Assembly: GCA_013336205.1 (NCBI GenBank)
Contig: JAAXUD010000216.1
Span: 1 to 5,620 of the forward strand
Source of the DNA: Lentimicrobium sp.
GTDB taxonomy: Bacteria; Bacteroidota; Bacteroidia; Bacteroidales; Lentimicrobiaceae
Direction of reading: 5' to 3'
DNA length: 5,620 nt
The notes under the pieces were generated by a model that did no database searches, had not been told where the DNA came from, and was given only the letters and a program-made list of their open reading frames with translations. Made by a program: the position numbers and the translations under genes. The stretch's first letter is position 1; the number at the start of each line of letters is the position of its first letter. This document shows, piece after piece, positions 1-5,620 of the stretch.

Positions 1-178
1 GCCTTGGTTCTCCAACCAGAAACAATTCCACATTCTCCTTACTGAGATAATCCTTCAGAAAAGAAATAATATCCTTCGAATGCACGGTTGTAAGCGAAGT
101 TGCTATTATCTGATCAACATCAGTAACAGCAATGCCTACCCTTTTTTGCCCATAGTCAATGGCAAGAATCCTACCCAT
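1..178 (-). CDS. ruvX: RuvX/YqgF-family Holliday junction resolvase-like nuclease, N-terminal part (truncated by window edge)
   Basis: Translating the minus strand from the ATG at 178-176 gives 59 codons with no stop before the left edge, so the C-terminal part lies outside the window. Family members are usually about 135-150 residues. The N-terminus carries the RNase H-like signature of the family: residues 4-20 read [17 protein letters not shown], with the first acidic catalytic residue at D8 and the KRVG motif at 12-15. The second strand segment ELFLVGEP (51-58) is also typical. YqgF proteins are known for a role in 16S rRNA 5' maturation and were proposed to act as Holliday junction resolvases. 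The function here is inferred from family membership. The gene diverges from dapD, with 89 bp between the two start codons and a TAnnTTTG box facing it. No Shine-Dalgarno sequence is visible. Confidence 0.9.
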   Translation of the reverse strand, partial: MGRILAIDYGQKRVGIAVTDVDQIIATSLTTVHSKDIISFLKDYLSKENVELFLVGEPR

Positions 179-198
179 CAGCGCTTGATTACAACTGA

Positions 199-206
199 CA
201 AAATTA
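199..206 (-). promoter_or_regulatory. Putative Bacteroidota -7 promoter box for ruvX
   Basis: On the minus strand this reads TAATTTTG, a full match to the Bacteroidota -7 consensus TAnnTTTG. It would place transcription initiation roughly 15 bases before the ruvX ATG at 178. The expected -33 element about 19 bases upstream is only approximate: TTCG on the minus strand at 229-226, against TTTG. The assignment rests on motif and position. Confidence 0.5.
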
Positions 207-237
207 CAAAATAAGCAGAAACGGTCGAAAAAAACTA

Positions 238-245
238 TAATTTTG
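238..245 (+). promoter_or_regulatory. Putative Bacteroidota -7 promoter box for the dapD operon
   Basis: The plus strand reads TAATTTTG, a full match to TAnnTTTG, 22 bases before the dapD ATG. This would give a leader of roughly 15-18 nucleotides. No good -33 TTTG is visible at the expected spacing (around 215-218), so the promoter may be weak or activator-dependent. It would drive dapD and probably the two genes after it. Confidence 0.5.
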
Positions 246-267
246 ACCTACCGTAAACCAGCAACCT

Positions 268-1086
268 ATGACCGGAGCACTGAAAGAAATCATTGAATCT
301 GCCTGGGAGAAAAAAGAACTCCTTCAATTACCTGAAACACAGAACGCTATTAATGAAGTTATTAGCCTGCTCGACTCCGGAATTTTAAGGGTTGCTGAAC
401 CTGTAAACGGAGAATGGAAGGTAAATGAATGGGTAAAAAAAGCCGTTATTTTATATTTTCCAATCCGTCAGATGGAGGTTTCTGAAGCCGGCCCACTTGA
501 ATTTCATGATAAAATACCCTTGAAACACAATTATCAAAAGCTTGGAGTCAGGGTTGTTCCCCATGCAATCGCACGACATGGAGCCTACCTTGCACCCGGC
601 GTAATTATGATGCCCTCCTATGTAAATATAGGCGCATATGTCGATAGCAATACGATGGTTGACACCTGGGCTACCGTGGGTTCCTGCGCTCAAATCGGAA
701 AAAATGTACACCTCTCGGGAGGAGTCGGTATTGGCGGGGTGCTGGAACCAGTGCAGGCGTCACCAGTAATAATTGAGGATGGCTGCTTTATTGGCTCCCG
801 ATGCATTGTTGTTGAAGGTGTGCACATCGGAAGCGAAGCAGTATTGGGAGCCAATGTGGTAATTACCCAATCAACCCGGATTATTGATGTTTCAGGGAGC
901 GAAGCTGTCGAATATAAAGGCTTCGTTCCACCGCGTTCGGTTGTTATTCCGGGATCCTACAGTAAAAAGTTCCCGGCAGGCGAATACCAGGTCTCCTGTG
1001 CGCTGATAATCGGCAAACGGAAGGAATCAACCGATCTGAAAACATCGCTGAACAATGCCTTACGTGATTTCGGACTACAGGTTTGA
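268..1086 (+). CDS. dapD: 2,3,4,5-tetrahydropyridine-2,6-dicarboxylate N-succinyltransferase (DapD)
   Basis: This cytosolic enzyme transfers succinyl from succinyl-CoA to tetrahydrodipicolinate in the succinylase branch of lysine and meso-diaminopimelate synthesis. The 272-residue product matches the family length (about 274 in E. coli) and aligns from the first residues, which supports the ATG at 268. A helical N-terminal domain (about 1-90) precedes a left-handed beta-helix of hexapeptide repeats (about 95-230). Diagnostic blocks are MPSYVNIGAYV (115-125), MVDTWATVGSCAQIG (130-144) and GGVGIGGVLEP (151-161). D132 corresponds to E. coli D141, a proposed catalytic residue. The position of the other proposed residue, E. 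coli E189, is I180 here (SRCIVVEG, 177-184). From memory this looks like a clade variant, not damage. The C-terminal NALRDF (263-268) resembles the usual ending. It is the first gene of a likely three-gene transcript, 48 bp before the GT9 gene. Confidence 0.96.
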   Translation: MTGALKEIIESAWEKKELLQLPETQNAINEVISLLDSGILRVAEPVNGEWKVNEWVKKAVILYFPIRQMEVSEAGPLEFHDKIPLKHNYQKLGVRVVPHAIARHGAYLAPGVIMMPSYVNIGAYVDSNTMVDTWATVGSCAQIGKNVHLSGGVGIGGVLEPVQASPVIIEDGCFIGSRCIVVEGVHIGSEAVLGANVVITQSTRIIDVSGSEAVEYKGFVPPRSVVIPGSYSKKFPAGEYQVSCALIIGKRKESTDLKTSLNNALRDFGLQV

Positions 1087-1134
1087 GGTTATTGCTGAAA
1101 CAGAATAAAAAAAGACATTCTTAATTCAAATATT

Positions 1135-2136
1135 TTGCTGAATCAGGTTTTAATTATCCAAACGGCCTCCCTGGGAGATGTAATCCTCTCGACTGCATTG
1201 GCTGAAAGTATTCACCATCGCTTCCCGGATGCCTCTATTGATTATCTGGTCAAAAAGGGATACGAAGGACTTTTCAAAGGCCATCCGTTTATCAGAAAAG
1301 TTATTATCTGGGATAAAAAAAACAATAAGTACGCTAACCTGCTCAAACTGGCACTTGGAATCAGAAAAACACGGTATGACGCAGTTATTAACATACAGCG
1401 GTTTTTTACCTCAGGTTTTCTGACTGCCATATCGGGCGCTGCAATCCGCTCGGGATTTGATAAAAACCCGTTTTCCTTTAGCTTTACCCACAAATCAATT
1501 CACCAGATCGGAACCGGGGAATTAAGTAAACACGAAACCCTCCGAAATCATGAACTCCTTGGATTTTTATCTGGGATAGAAACCTCAAAACCAGCCTTGT
1601 ATCCAACTGTTGAAGATTTTAATTTTATAAAACAGTGGAATCCGGCTAAGTATTTAACCATTTCTCCAGCATCGCTTTGGTTTACAAAGCAATACCCTGT
1701 TCATAAATGGATTGAGTTTACCGACAAACTTCCTGCCGACATTCGTGTTATATTGTTAGGAGCATCCGATGATGAAAATATCTGTAAACAGATCATAGCA
1801 CAAACCAAACATCCGGGTATTATCAGCCTGGCCGGAAAGCTTGGATTTTTACAATCTGCTGCAGTTATGAAAGGCGCACTGATGAATTATGTAAACGATT
1901 CAGCACCCATGCACCTGGCATCCGCTGTAAATGCACCGGTCACGGCAATTTATTGCTCAACCTTGCCCGCTTTCGGTTTTGGGCCGCTTTCTGATAACTC
2001 AGCTATCGTGGAAGCAATACCAGTTCCCGAATGCAGACCCTGCGGTTTACATGGTCACCAACAGTGCCCCGAAGGCCACTTTAAGTGCGCTGAAACTATC
2101 AAAACTGAACAATTACTAAACAGACTCAGTATATGA
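1135..2136 (+). CDS. Glycosyltransferase family 9, ADP-heptose:LPS heptosyltransferase-like
   Basis: The predicted 333-residue cytoplasmic GT-B enzyme would add a heptose-like sugar to the lipopolysaccharide core on the inner face of the inner membrane. Residues 5-18 (VLIIQTASLGDVIL) form the N-terminal GT9 signature, with D15 at the catalytic-acid position. TKQYPVHKW (184-192) is the central donor-phosphate region. NDSAPMHLASA (254-264) is the family's C-terminal nucleotide-sugar motif. The tail has four cysteines, C300, C303, C311 and C318, in the CxPC...CPxGHFxC arrangement seen in heptosyltransferases. No in-frame ATG lies between the upstream stop at 1096-1098 and the motif. TTG at 1135 is therefore the best start, with CTG at 1138 as the alternative. 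The stop overlaps the next gene's ATG, implying translational coupling. The exact sugar cannot be read from sequence, and WaaF-like is the nearest description. Confidence 0.88.
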   Translation: MLNQVLIIQTASLGDVILSTALAESIHHRFPDASIDYLVKKGYEGLFKGHPFIRKVIIWDKKNNKYANLLKLALGIRKTRYDAVINIQRFFTSGFLTAISGAAIRSGFDKNPFSFSFTHKSIHQIGTGELSKHETLRNHELLGFLSGIETSKPALYPTVEDFNFIKQWNPAKYLTISPASLWFTKQYPVHKWIEFTDKLPADIRVILLGASDDENICKQIIAQTKHPGIISLAGKLGFLQSAAVMKGALMNYVNDSAPMHLASAVNAPVTAIYCSTLPAFGFGPLSDNSAIVEAIPVPECRPCGLHGHQQCPEGHFKCAETIKTEQLLNRLSI

Positions 2137-2708
2137 ACGAAGAAATTGAATCTGAAATAGCCACAACGCTGAAGGTTTTAAAAGAAGGAGGCGTAATTCT
2201 TTATCCAACAGATACTATCTGGGGTATTGGCTGCGATGCATTGAATTCAAAAGCCGTTGAAAAGGTATACAAGATTAAACAACGTACCGAAAGTAAGAGC
2301 CTCATTATACTTGTCAATAGTTTTGAGATGCTTCAAAAATATATTGATAAAATCCCTGATATTGCAGGTGATCTTATAAGTAATATAGACAATCCTGTTA
2401 CCGTTATCTATGACAATGCCCGGAACCTTCCCAAAAATGTAACAGCTTCAGATGGCACAATAGCCATCAGGGTGGTAAAGGATGAATTTTGCAACCGCCT
2501 GATCGGGGATTTTGGCAATCCGATCGTTTCAACATCTGCCAACTTATCCGGCGAACCGACCGCAATGGTTTTCAGCAAAATTTCAGATTCGATTAAAACC
2601 CAGGTTGATTACGCTGTTCAGCTTTACCATGATCTCTTTAACCAGGCTAAGCCATCAACCATAATCAGATTGTTTGCCAACGGAGATTTTAAAATAATCC
2701 GCGACTAA
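2133..2708 (+). CDS. YrdC/Sua5/YciO-family L-threonylcarbamoyladenylate synthase
   Basis: This family makes threonylcarbamoyl-AMP from threonine, bicarbonate and ATP, the first step of t6A37 modification in ANN-decoding tRNAs. The 191-residue protein is a single YrdC domain without the extra Sua5 C-terminal domain. Visible motifs are GGVILYPTDTIWGIGCDA (19-36), the KIKQR...SKSLIIL segment (47-60) with basic residues that line the ATP/threonine cleft, STSAN (133-137) and PSTII (174-178). The ATG at 2133 overlaps the upstream TGA in an ATGA junction, which fixes the start and indicates coupling with the GT9 gene. A hairpin with a T-run covers its stop codon, so it is probably the last gene of the dapD transcript. 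YciO paralogues share the fold, and the motifs alone do not settle which member makes the essential t6A precursor. Confidence 0.9.
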   Translation: MNEEIESEIATTLKVLKEGGVILYPTDTIWGIGCDALNSKAVEKVYKIKQRTESKSLIILVNSFEMLQKYIDKIPDIAGDLISNIDNPVTVIYDNARNLPKNVTASDGTIAIRVVKDEFCNRLIGDFGNPIVSTSANLSGEPTAMVFSKISDSIKTQVDYAVQLYHDLFNQAKPSTIIRLFANGDFKIIRD

Positions 2709-2725
2709 CGCTGCCGGATTTTTTT
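2696..2725 (+). terminator. Putative intrinsic terminator spanning the sua5-type gene's stop codon
   Basis: AATCCG (2696-2701) pairs perfectly with CGGATT (2715-2720), and T2719-T2725 forms a seven-T run at the 3' side. The TAA stop (2706-2708) lies in the loop. Upstream A residues could also pair with the T-run across one T-T mismatch, which might let it work in both directions. The stem is short and the 13-nt loop is long. The position is nonetheless right: end of an operon, just before an independent promoter. Confidence 0.45.
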
Positions 2726-2733
2726 CAGCACAA

Positions 2734-2763
2734 TTGTTTTTCTCTTAAAAAGCAGTAATTTTG
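2734..2763 (+). promoter_or_regulatory. Putative Bacteroidota promoter (-33 TTG, -7 TAATTTTG) for the exported protein gene
   Basis: TTG at 2734-2736 is followed after exactly 19 bases by TAATTTTG (2756-2763). This fits the Bacteroidota sigma-ABfr type promoter (TTTG, 19-21 bp, TAnnTTTG) and is the best promoter match in the window. Initiation would fall near 2768-2770, giving a leader of roughly 27 nucleotides before the ATG at 2797. It lies directly after the putative terminator of the preceding operon. Confidence 0.65.
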
Positions 2764-2796
2764 CATCCGTTTTCGGAAAACTGCTAAATTGCTGAT

Positions 2797-3510
2797 ATGA
2801 AAAGGCTTGGCTTGCTGACAATTACTCTGTTTTTACTATTTCCTTATCCGGTCCAATCACAGGATACCATCCGGAGACATACTATCGATGTTTCACTGGA
2901 TATTTACAGTCAGCACCTGTGGCGTGGTTTTGCCAATGGCACTTCTGTGAGCCTGCAGCCATCAGTGGAATACAATTACAACAACTTCACTGCCGGCATT
3001 TGGGGCGCCTGGAGCATGGATGGCAGTTATACCGAACTCGACCTTTATCTTGCCTATTCCAAAGCGAACTTTACAGTTACCCTGTATGATTACTTCTGCC
3101 CGGTAAACCCGGTCAGGAATTTTGAATTCTTTGAAATCAGTAAAGGTAAAACCAGGCACACTTTCGATCTTAACCTGGAATATGCCGACCCTGAAAGACA
3201 TCCGTTTTCATTGCTTGTTGCCACAATGCTCTATGGCGATGATCTGAATCCTGACAACGGAAACAATTATTATTCTACTTATATTGAACCTGCTGCCGGT
3301 TTTGATATTGGCAAAGTCAGGTTAAAAGTATTTGCAGGTTTAACCCCGGTGAAAAGCTATTATGCCAGCCAGGCAGCTTTTGTTAATACCGGAGCTTCAG
3401 TTTCGCGTGTTTTCAGAATTACCGGTAAATTTTCCCTCCCTGTGAAAGCCTCACTGGTGCATAATCCTCACAAAGGTAACACCTGGTTTTCTTTAGGAAT
3501 AAACTTCTAG
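2797..3510 (+). CDS. Exported, probable outer-membrane beta-barrel protein of unknown function
   Basis: I do not recognise a characterised family with certainty. The 237-residue product starts with a classical signal peptide: MKR, then a hydrophobic stretch at 4-18, with likely cleavage after VQS (19-21). The mature part is rich in alternating polar/aromatic strands, for example HTIDVSLDIYS (28-38), SLQPSVEYNYN (52-62) and ELDLYLAYS (80-88). It ends in phenylalanine (GINF), as outer-membrane barrel proteins commonly do. SQHLWRGF (38-45) followed by QPSVEY and GIWGAWS resembles the N-terminal strands of the TIGR02001/Gcw_chp group of uncharacterised envelope proteins. That resemblance is my inference from memory. 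There is one cysteine (C101) outside the signal region and no lipobox. The gene stands alone between its own promoter and a weak downstream hairpin, so neighbours do not suggest a substrate. No Shine-Dalgarno sequence is visible. Confidence 0.8.
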   Translation: MKRLGLLTITLFLLFPYPVQSQDTIRRHTIDVSLDIYSQHLWRGFANGTSVSLQPSVEYNYNNFTAGIWGAWSMDGSYTELDLYLAYSKANFTVTLYDYFCPVNPVRNFEFFEISKGKTRHTFDLNLEYADPERHPFSLLVATMLYGDDLNPDNGNNYYSTYIEPAAGFDIGKVRLKVFAGLTPVKSYYASQAAFVNTGASVSRVFRITGKFSLPVKASLVHNPHKGNTWFSLGINF

Positions 3511-3552
3511 GAGGGTAAAATAGTTCTATCTTTACTATCTGATTCTATAGCC

Positions 3553-3580
3553 AGCCTGTCATTTTAGGCTTGATTTTTTT
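3553..3580 (+). terminator. Weak putative terminator hairpin after the exported protein gene
   Basis: AGCCT (3553-3557) pairs with AGGCT (3566-3570), with a possible extra G-T pair inside. Three bases later comes a seven-T run (3574-3580). The stem is only 5-6 bp, so efficiency is uncertain. It sits 43 bp after the stop codon and ahead of the dehydrogenase gene. Confidence 0.4.
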
Positions 3581-3625
3581 GAACAATCTTAATTATGGGT
3601 TGTTATAACGGATTGCATTGCAGCT

Positions 3626-3645
3626 ATTGTTAGCGCAATAACAAT
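3626..3645. repeat. Perfect 7-bp inverted repeat upstream of the E1 gene; candidate operator
   Basis: ATTGTTA (3626-3632) and TAACAAT (3639-3645) are exact reverse complements separated by six bases. There is no T-run after it, so it does not look like a terminator. Another TTGTTA half-site occurs at 3600-3605, within which the 8-bp palindrome GTTATAAC (3602-3609) starts. The repeat ends 27 bases before the E1 ATG and would cover the -33 region of the putative promoter, a placement that suits a dimeric regulator. Regulator identity is unknown. Confidence 0.4.
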
Positions 3646-3657
3646 TAAACTATTTTG
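3627..3657 (+). promoter_or_regulatory. Possible degenerate promoter for the E1 gene
   Basis: TATTTTG (3651-3657) resembles the Bacteroidota -7 box TAnnTTTG but is one base short. TTG at 3627-3629 lies 21 bases upstream and could serve as the -33 element. The box ends 15 bases before the ATG at 3673, implying a very short leader. It overlaps the inverted repeat, so occupancy of that repeat could block initiation. The match is imperfect. Confidence 0.3.
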
Positions 3658-3672
3658 AACTGAAATATTCTG

Positions 3673-5620
3673 ATGAAAGCTTTTGGAATTAAAAATACCG
3701 ATAAAGAAACGCTCAAACAATGGTATTACCTGATGACGCTTGGTCGAAAACTTGATGACCGTGCGCCTAATTATCTGAAACAGGCACTGGGATGGTCGTA
3801 CCATGCCCCCTATGCCGGCCACGATGGAATCCAGCTCGCCATTGGCCAGGTATTCCAAAAAAACAATGATCACTTTTTCCCTTACTACCGCGACATGCTT
3901 TCAGCAATTTCCTGCGGAGTGAATGCGGAAGAAATTATCCTCAACGGAATATCAAAGGCAACCGATCTTGCCAGTGGCGGCCGTCATATGTCAAACCACT
4001 TTGCCAAGCCTGAATGGAATATTCACAATGTGTCCTCTGCTACCGGCAACCATACACTGCATGCAGTTGGTGTGGCCAGGGCTATAAAAAAATACGGCGT
4101 TAAGGCTGTGGCCATCAGTTCACAGGGCGAATCATCAACTTCAGAAGGCTATGTTTATGAGGCCATTAATGGTGCCTCCAATGAAAAACTTCCGGTTGTC
4201 TTTGTATTCCAGGACAACAATTATGGCATTTCGGTGCACAAGCGCGACCAGACGGCCAACTGGCGGGCAGCAGACAATTTCAGAGGTTTTAAAAACCTCA
4301 GAATTATCTATTGTGATGGAAAAAATGTATTCGACTCAATGAATGCGATGGCCGAAGCCCGCCGTCATGCCATTGAAAAGCAGGAACCTGTTATTGTGCA
4401 TGCCACTGTGGTCAGAATTCATTCACATTCCAACTCAGACAAGCATGAACTTTACAGGGACGACAATGAGCGGTTTTGTGCATTGGCGAATGACCCTTTC
4501 GAAAGATACCGTAAAACCCTGATAGCATCCGGCCGTGTTGCTGAAGACGAGTTGGATGAACTTGACAAAAAGGCTAAAGAAGAAGTATCCAAAGCACATA
4601 AAAAAGCATTGGCTGCCCCCGATCCTGATCCTGCAAGCATCTTCGATTTTGTTTTACCTGAGCCCTACCCTGCTTCTAAATATCCTGATGGATTACACAA
4701 TCAGCAATCAGGAGAAAAGCTTAAACTTATTCAGGCACTTAACCAGACACTAAAAGCCGAATTCAGGTACAATCCCGACACCTTTATCTGGGGTCAGGAT
4801 ATTGCCAATAAAGATAAAGGAGGCATTTTCAATGTCAGCAAAGGCCTGCAACAGGAATTCGGTATCGAAAGGGTTTTCAATGCACCGATCGCCGAAGATT
4901 TCATCATGGGCACAGCCAATGGAATGAGTCGTTTTAACGACAAAATCCGTATTGTGGTGGAAGGCGCAGAGTTTGCCGATTATTTCTGGCCGGCTATGGA
5001 GCAGTTTGTGGAATTAACCCATGACTACTGGCGCAGCAACGGAGCATTCTGCCCTAATGTTACCATCAGGCTGGCCTCAGGTGGATACATCGGAGGTGGG
5101 CTTTACCACTCACAAACCATAGAAGGCGCCCTGGCAACTTTCCCCGGAATAAGAATAGTTTACCCTTCTTTTGCAGATGATGCAGCCGGATTATTGCGCA
5201 CCTCCATGCGTTCGAAAGGTCCAACGCTTTTCCTTGAACCAAAAGCGCTTTACAACGATCCGCTTGGTGAAGCTTTTGTTCCTGATGATTTTGAAGTGCC
5301 TTTTGGCAAAGCCCGCACCCGTCGCGAAGGAAAAGACCTGAGTATCATTACTTATGGAAATACCACGCACATGTGCCTTGCTGTTGCAGAGCAAATCGCC
5401 TCAGAATCAGGAAAAAGTGTTGAAGTAATTGACATCCGGTCGATTATTCCTTTGGATAAAGAATCAATTCTTGCATCAGTCAGGAAAACCAACAGGGCAT
5501 TGGTAGTGCATGAAGACAAGGTTTTTGGTGGTTTTGGCGGCGAAATTGCATCCATCATTACTGAAGAAGCTTTCCAATTCCTCGATGCGCCTGTAAAACG
5601 CGTTGGATCTACCTTTACAC
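3673..5620 (+). CDS. Branched-chain 2-oxoacid dehydrogenase E1, fused alpha and beta subunits (3' end beyond window)
   Basis: The frame is open from ATG 3673 to the right edge (649 codons) with no stop; probably a few tens of residues are missing. The protein is the thiamine-diphosphate E1 component that decarboxylates branched-chain 2-oxoacids and passes the acyl group to E2 lipoate. The alpha part (about 1-275) has the cofactor motif GESSTSEGY (152-160) ending at QDNNYGIS (180-187); E153 and N182 would be Mg ligands, like human BCKDHA E193 and N222. RIHSHSNSD (248-256) matches the human loop RIGHHSTSD, with H252 at the catalytic histidine. A charged linker (about 276-345) leads to the beta part, with PIAED (405-409, E408) and GGGLYHSQ (474-481, H479) as catalytic positions. 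A transketolase C-terminal domain starts near 545. SEG after the acidic ligand and the histidine loop favour the branched-chain over the pyruvate enzyme. No E2 or E3 gene is in view. Confidence 0.92.
   Translation, partial: MKAFGIKNTDKETLKQWYYLMTLGRKLDDRAPNYLKQALGWSYHAPYAGHDGIQLAIGQVFQKNNDHFFPYYRDMLSAISCGVNAEEIILNGISKATDLASGGRHMSNHFAKPEWNIHNVSSATGNHTLHAVGVARAIKKYGVKAVAISSQGESSTSEGYVYEAINGASNEKLPVVFVFQDNNYGISVHKRDQTANWRAADNFRGFKNLRIIYCDGKNVFDSMNAMAEARRHAIEKQEPVIVHATVVRIHSHSNSDKHELYRDDNERFCALANDPFERYRKTLIASGRVAEDELDELDKKAKEEVSKAHKKALAAPDPDPASIFDFVLPEPYPASKYPDGLHNQQSGEKLKLIQALNQTLKAEFRYNPDTFIWGQDIANKDKGGIFNVSKGLQQEFGIERVFNAPIAEDFIMGTANGMSRFNDKIRIVVEGAEFADYFWPAMEQFVELTHDYWRSNGAFCPNVTIRLASGGYIGGGLYHSQTIEGALATFPGIRIVYPSFADDAAGLLRTSMRSKGPTLFLEPKALYNDPLGEAFVPDDFEVPFGKARTRREGKDLSIITYGNTTHMCLAVAEQIASESGKSVEVIDIRSIIPLDKESILASVRKTNRALVVHEDKVFGGFGGEIASIITEEAFQFLDAPVKRVGSTFT

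Noticed and set aside
451..711. Minus-strand open frame of 86 codons within dapD
   Set aside because: It lies wholly inside dapD, whose plus-strand protein is conserved throughout. The minus product has no recognisable domain.
1087..1134. Possible terminator or separate promoter between dapD and the GT9 gene
   Set aside because: No stem with a T-run and no correctly placed TAnnTTTG box is visible in this 48-bp gap.
1131..1137. TATTTTG as an internal promoter for the GT9 gene
   Set aside because: It overlaps the only sensible start codon (TTG 1135-1137), so a transcript starting downstream of it would lack the start. Co-transcription from dapD is simpler.
1242..1493. Minus-strand open frame of 83 codons within the GT9 gene
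   Set aside because: It is antisense to a well-supported glycosyltransferase region and shows no family motif.
2962..3201. Minus-strand open frame of 79 codons within the exported protein gene
   Set aside because: It is antisense to a signal-peptide-bearing gene with a clear promoter, and has no upstream signal of its own.
3589..3873. Minus-strand open frame of 94 codons running from the E1 gene into the intergenic region
   Set aside because: About 200 of its bases are antisense to the conserved E1 N-terminus. The rest covers the putative promoter and inverted repeat, and no domain is seen.
4151..4753. Short plus-strand frames (4151-4342, 4535-4753) and a minus frame (4452-4640) inside the E1 region
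   Set aside because: The E1 reading frame is continuous and motif-rich across this region, so these are off-frame shadows.
5191..5558. Two minus-strand frames at the right end of the window
   Set aside because: They are antisense to the E1 beta catalytic and C-terminal transketolase domains and have no recognisable product.
1..5620. Mobile element, CRISPR array, tRNA, toxin-antitoxin or defence system
   Set aside because: No repeats longer than a few bases in array form, no terminal inverted repeats flanking a gene, no cloverleaf sequence, and every sizeable gene but one belongs to a common housekeeping family.

Overview
The window looks like an ordinary chromosomal stretch from a member of the Bacteroidota. 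The signs are promoter boxes of the form TAnnTTTG, the absence of Shine-Dalgarno sequences before clear start codons, a moderate-to-low GC content, an E1 alpha-beta fusion dehydrogenase of a kind familiar in this phylum, and an exported protein that looks like an outer-membrane barrel. I assign no genus.

Layout: (1) Bases 1-178, minus strand, hold the N-terminal 59 codons of RuvX/YqgF, cut by the left edge. (2) An 89-bp divergent region carries a TAnnTTTG box for each direction. (3) A plus-strand run follows: dapD (268-1086), a GT9 heptosyltransferase-like gene (1135-2136, TTG start) and a YrdC/Sua5-type threonylcarbamoyl-AMP synthase gene (2133-2708, overlapping the previous gene by 4 bp). 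It ends at a hairpin plus T-run that spans the last stop codon. (4) A monocistronic exported protein gene (2797-3510) has its own well-formed promoter and is followed by a weak terminator-like hairpin. (5) A 162-bp intergenic region contains a perfect 7-bp inverted repeat. (6) A large open frame, 3673 to the right edge, encodes a fused E1 alpha/beta subunit of a branched-chain 2-oxoacid dehydrogenase. It lacks only its extreme C-terminus.

The genes are mostly housekeeping: DNA repair and rRNA maturation (RuvX), lysine and diaminopimelate synthesis (DapD), surface glycan assembly (GT9), tRNA t6A modification (YrdC/Sua5) and branched-chain oxoacid oxidation, which also supplies primers for branched fatty acids (E1). 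The dapD-GT9-sua5 grouping looks like co-transcription of unrelated core functions.

I looked for mobile elements, CRISPR arrays, tRNA or rRNA genes, toxin-antitoxin pairs and phage genes and saw none. I found no new multi-gene system. The items most worth a second look are the inverted repeat before the dehydrogenase gene, substitutions at family motif positions in DapD and E1, and the uncharacterised barrel-like protein.
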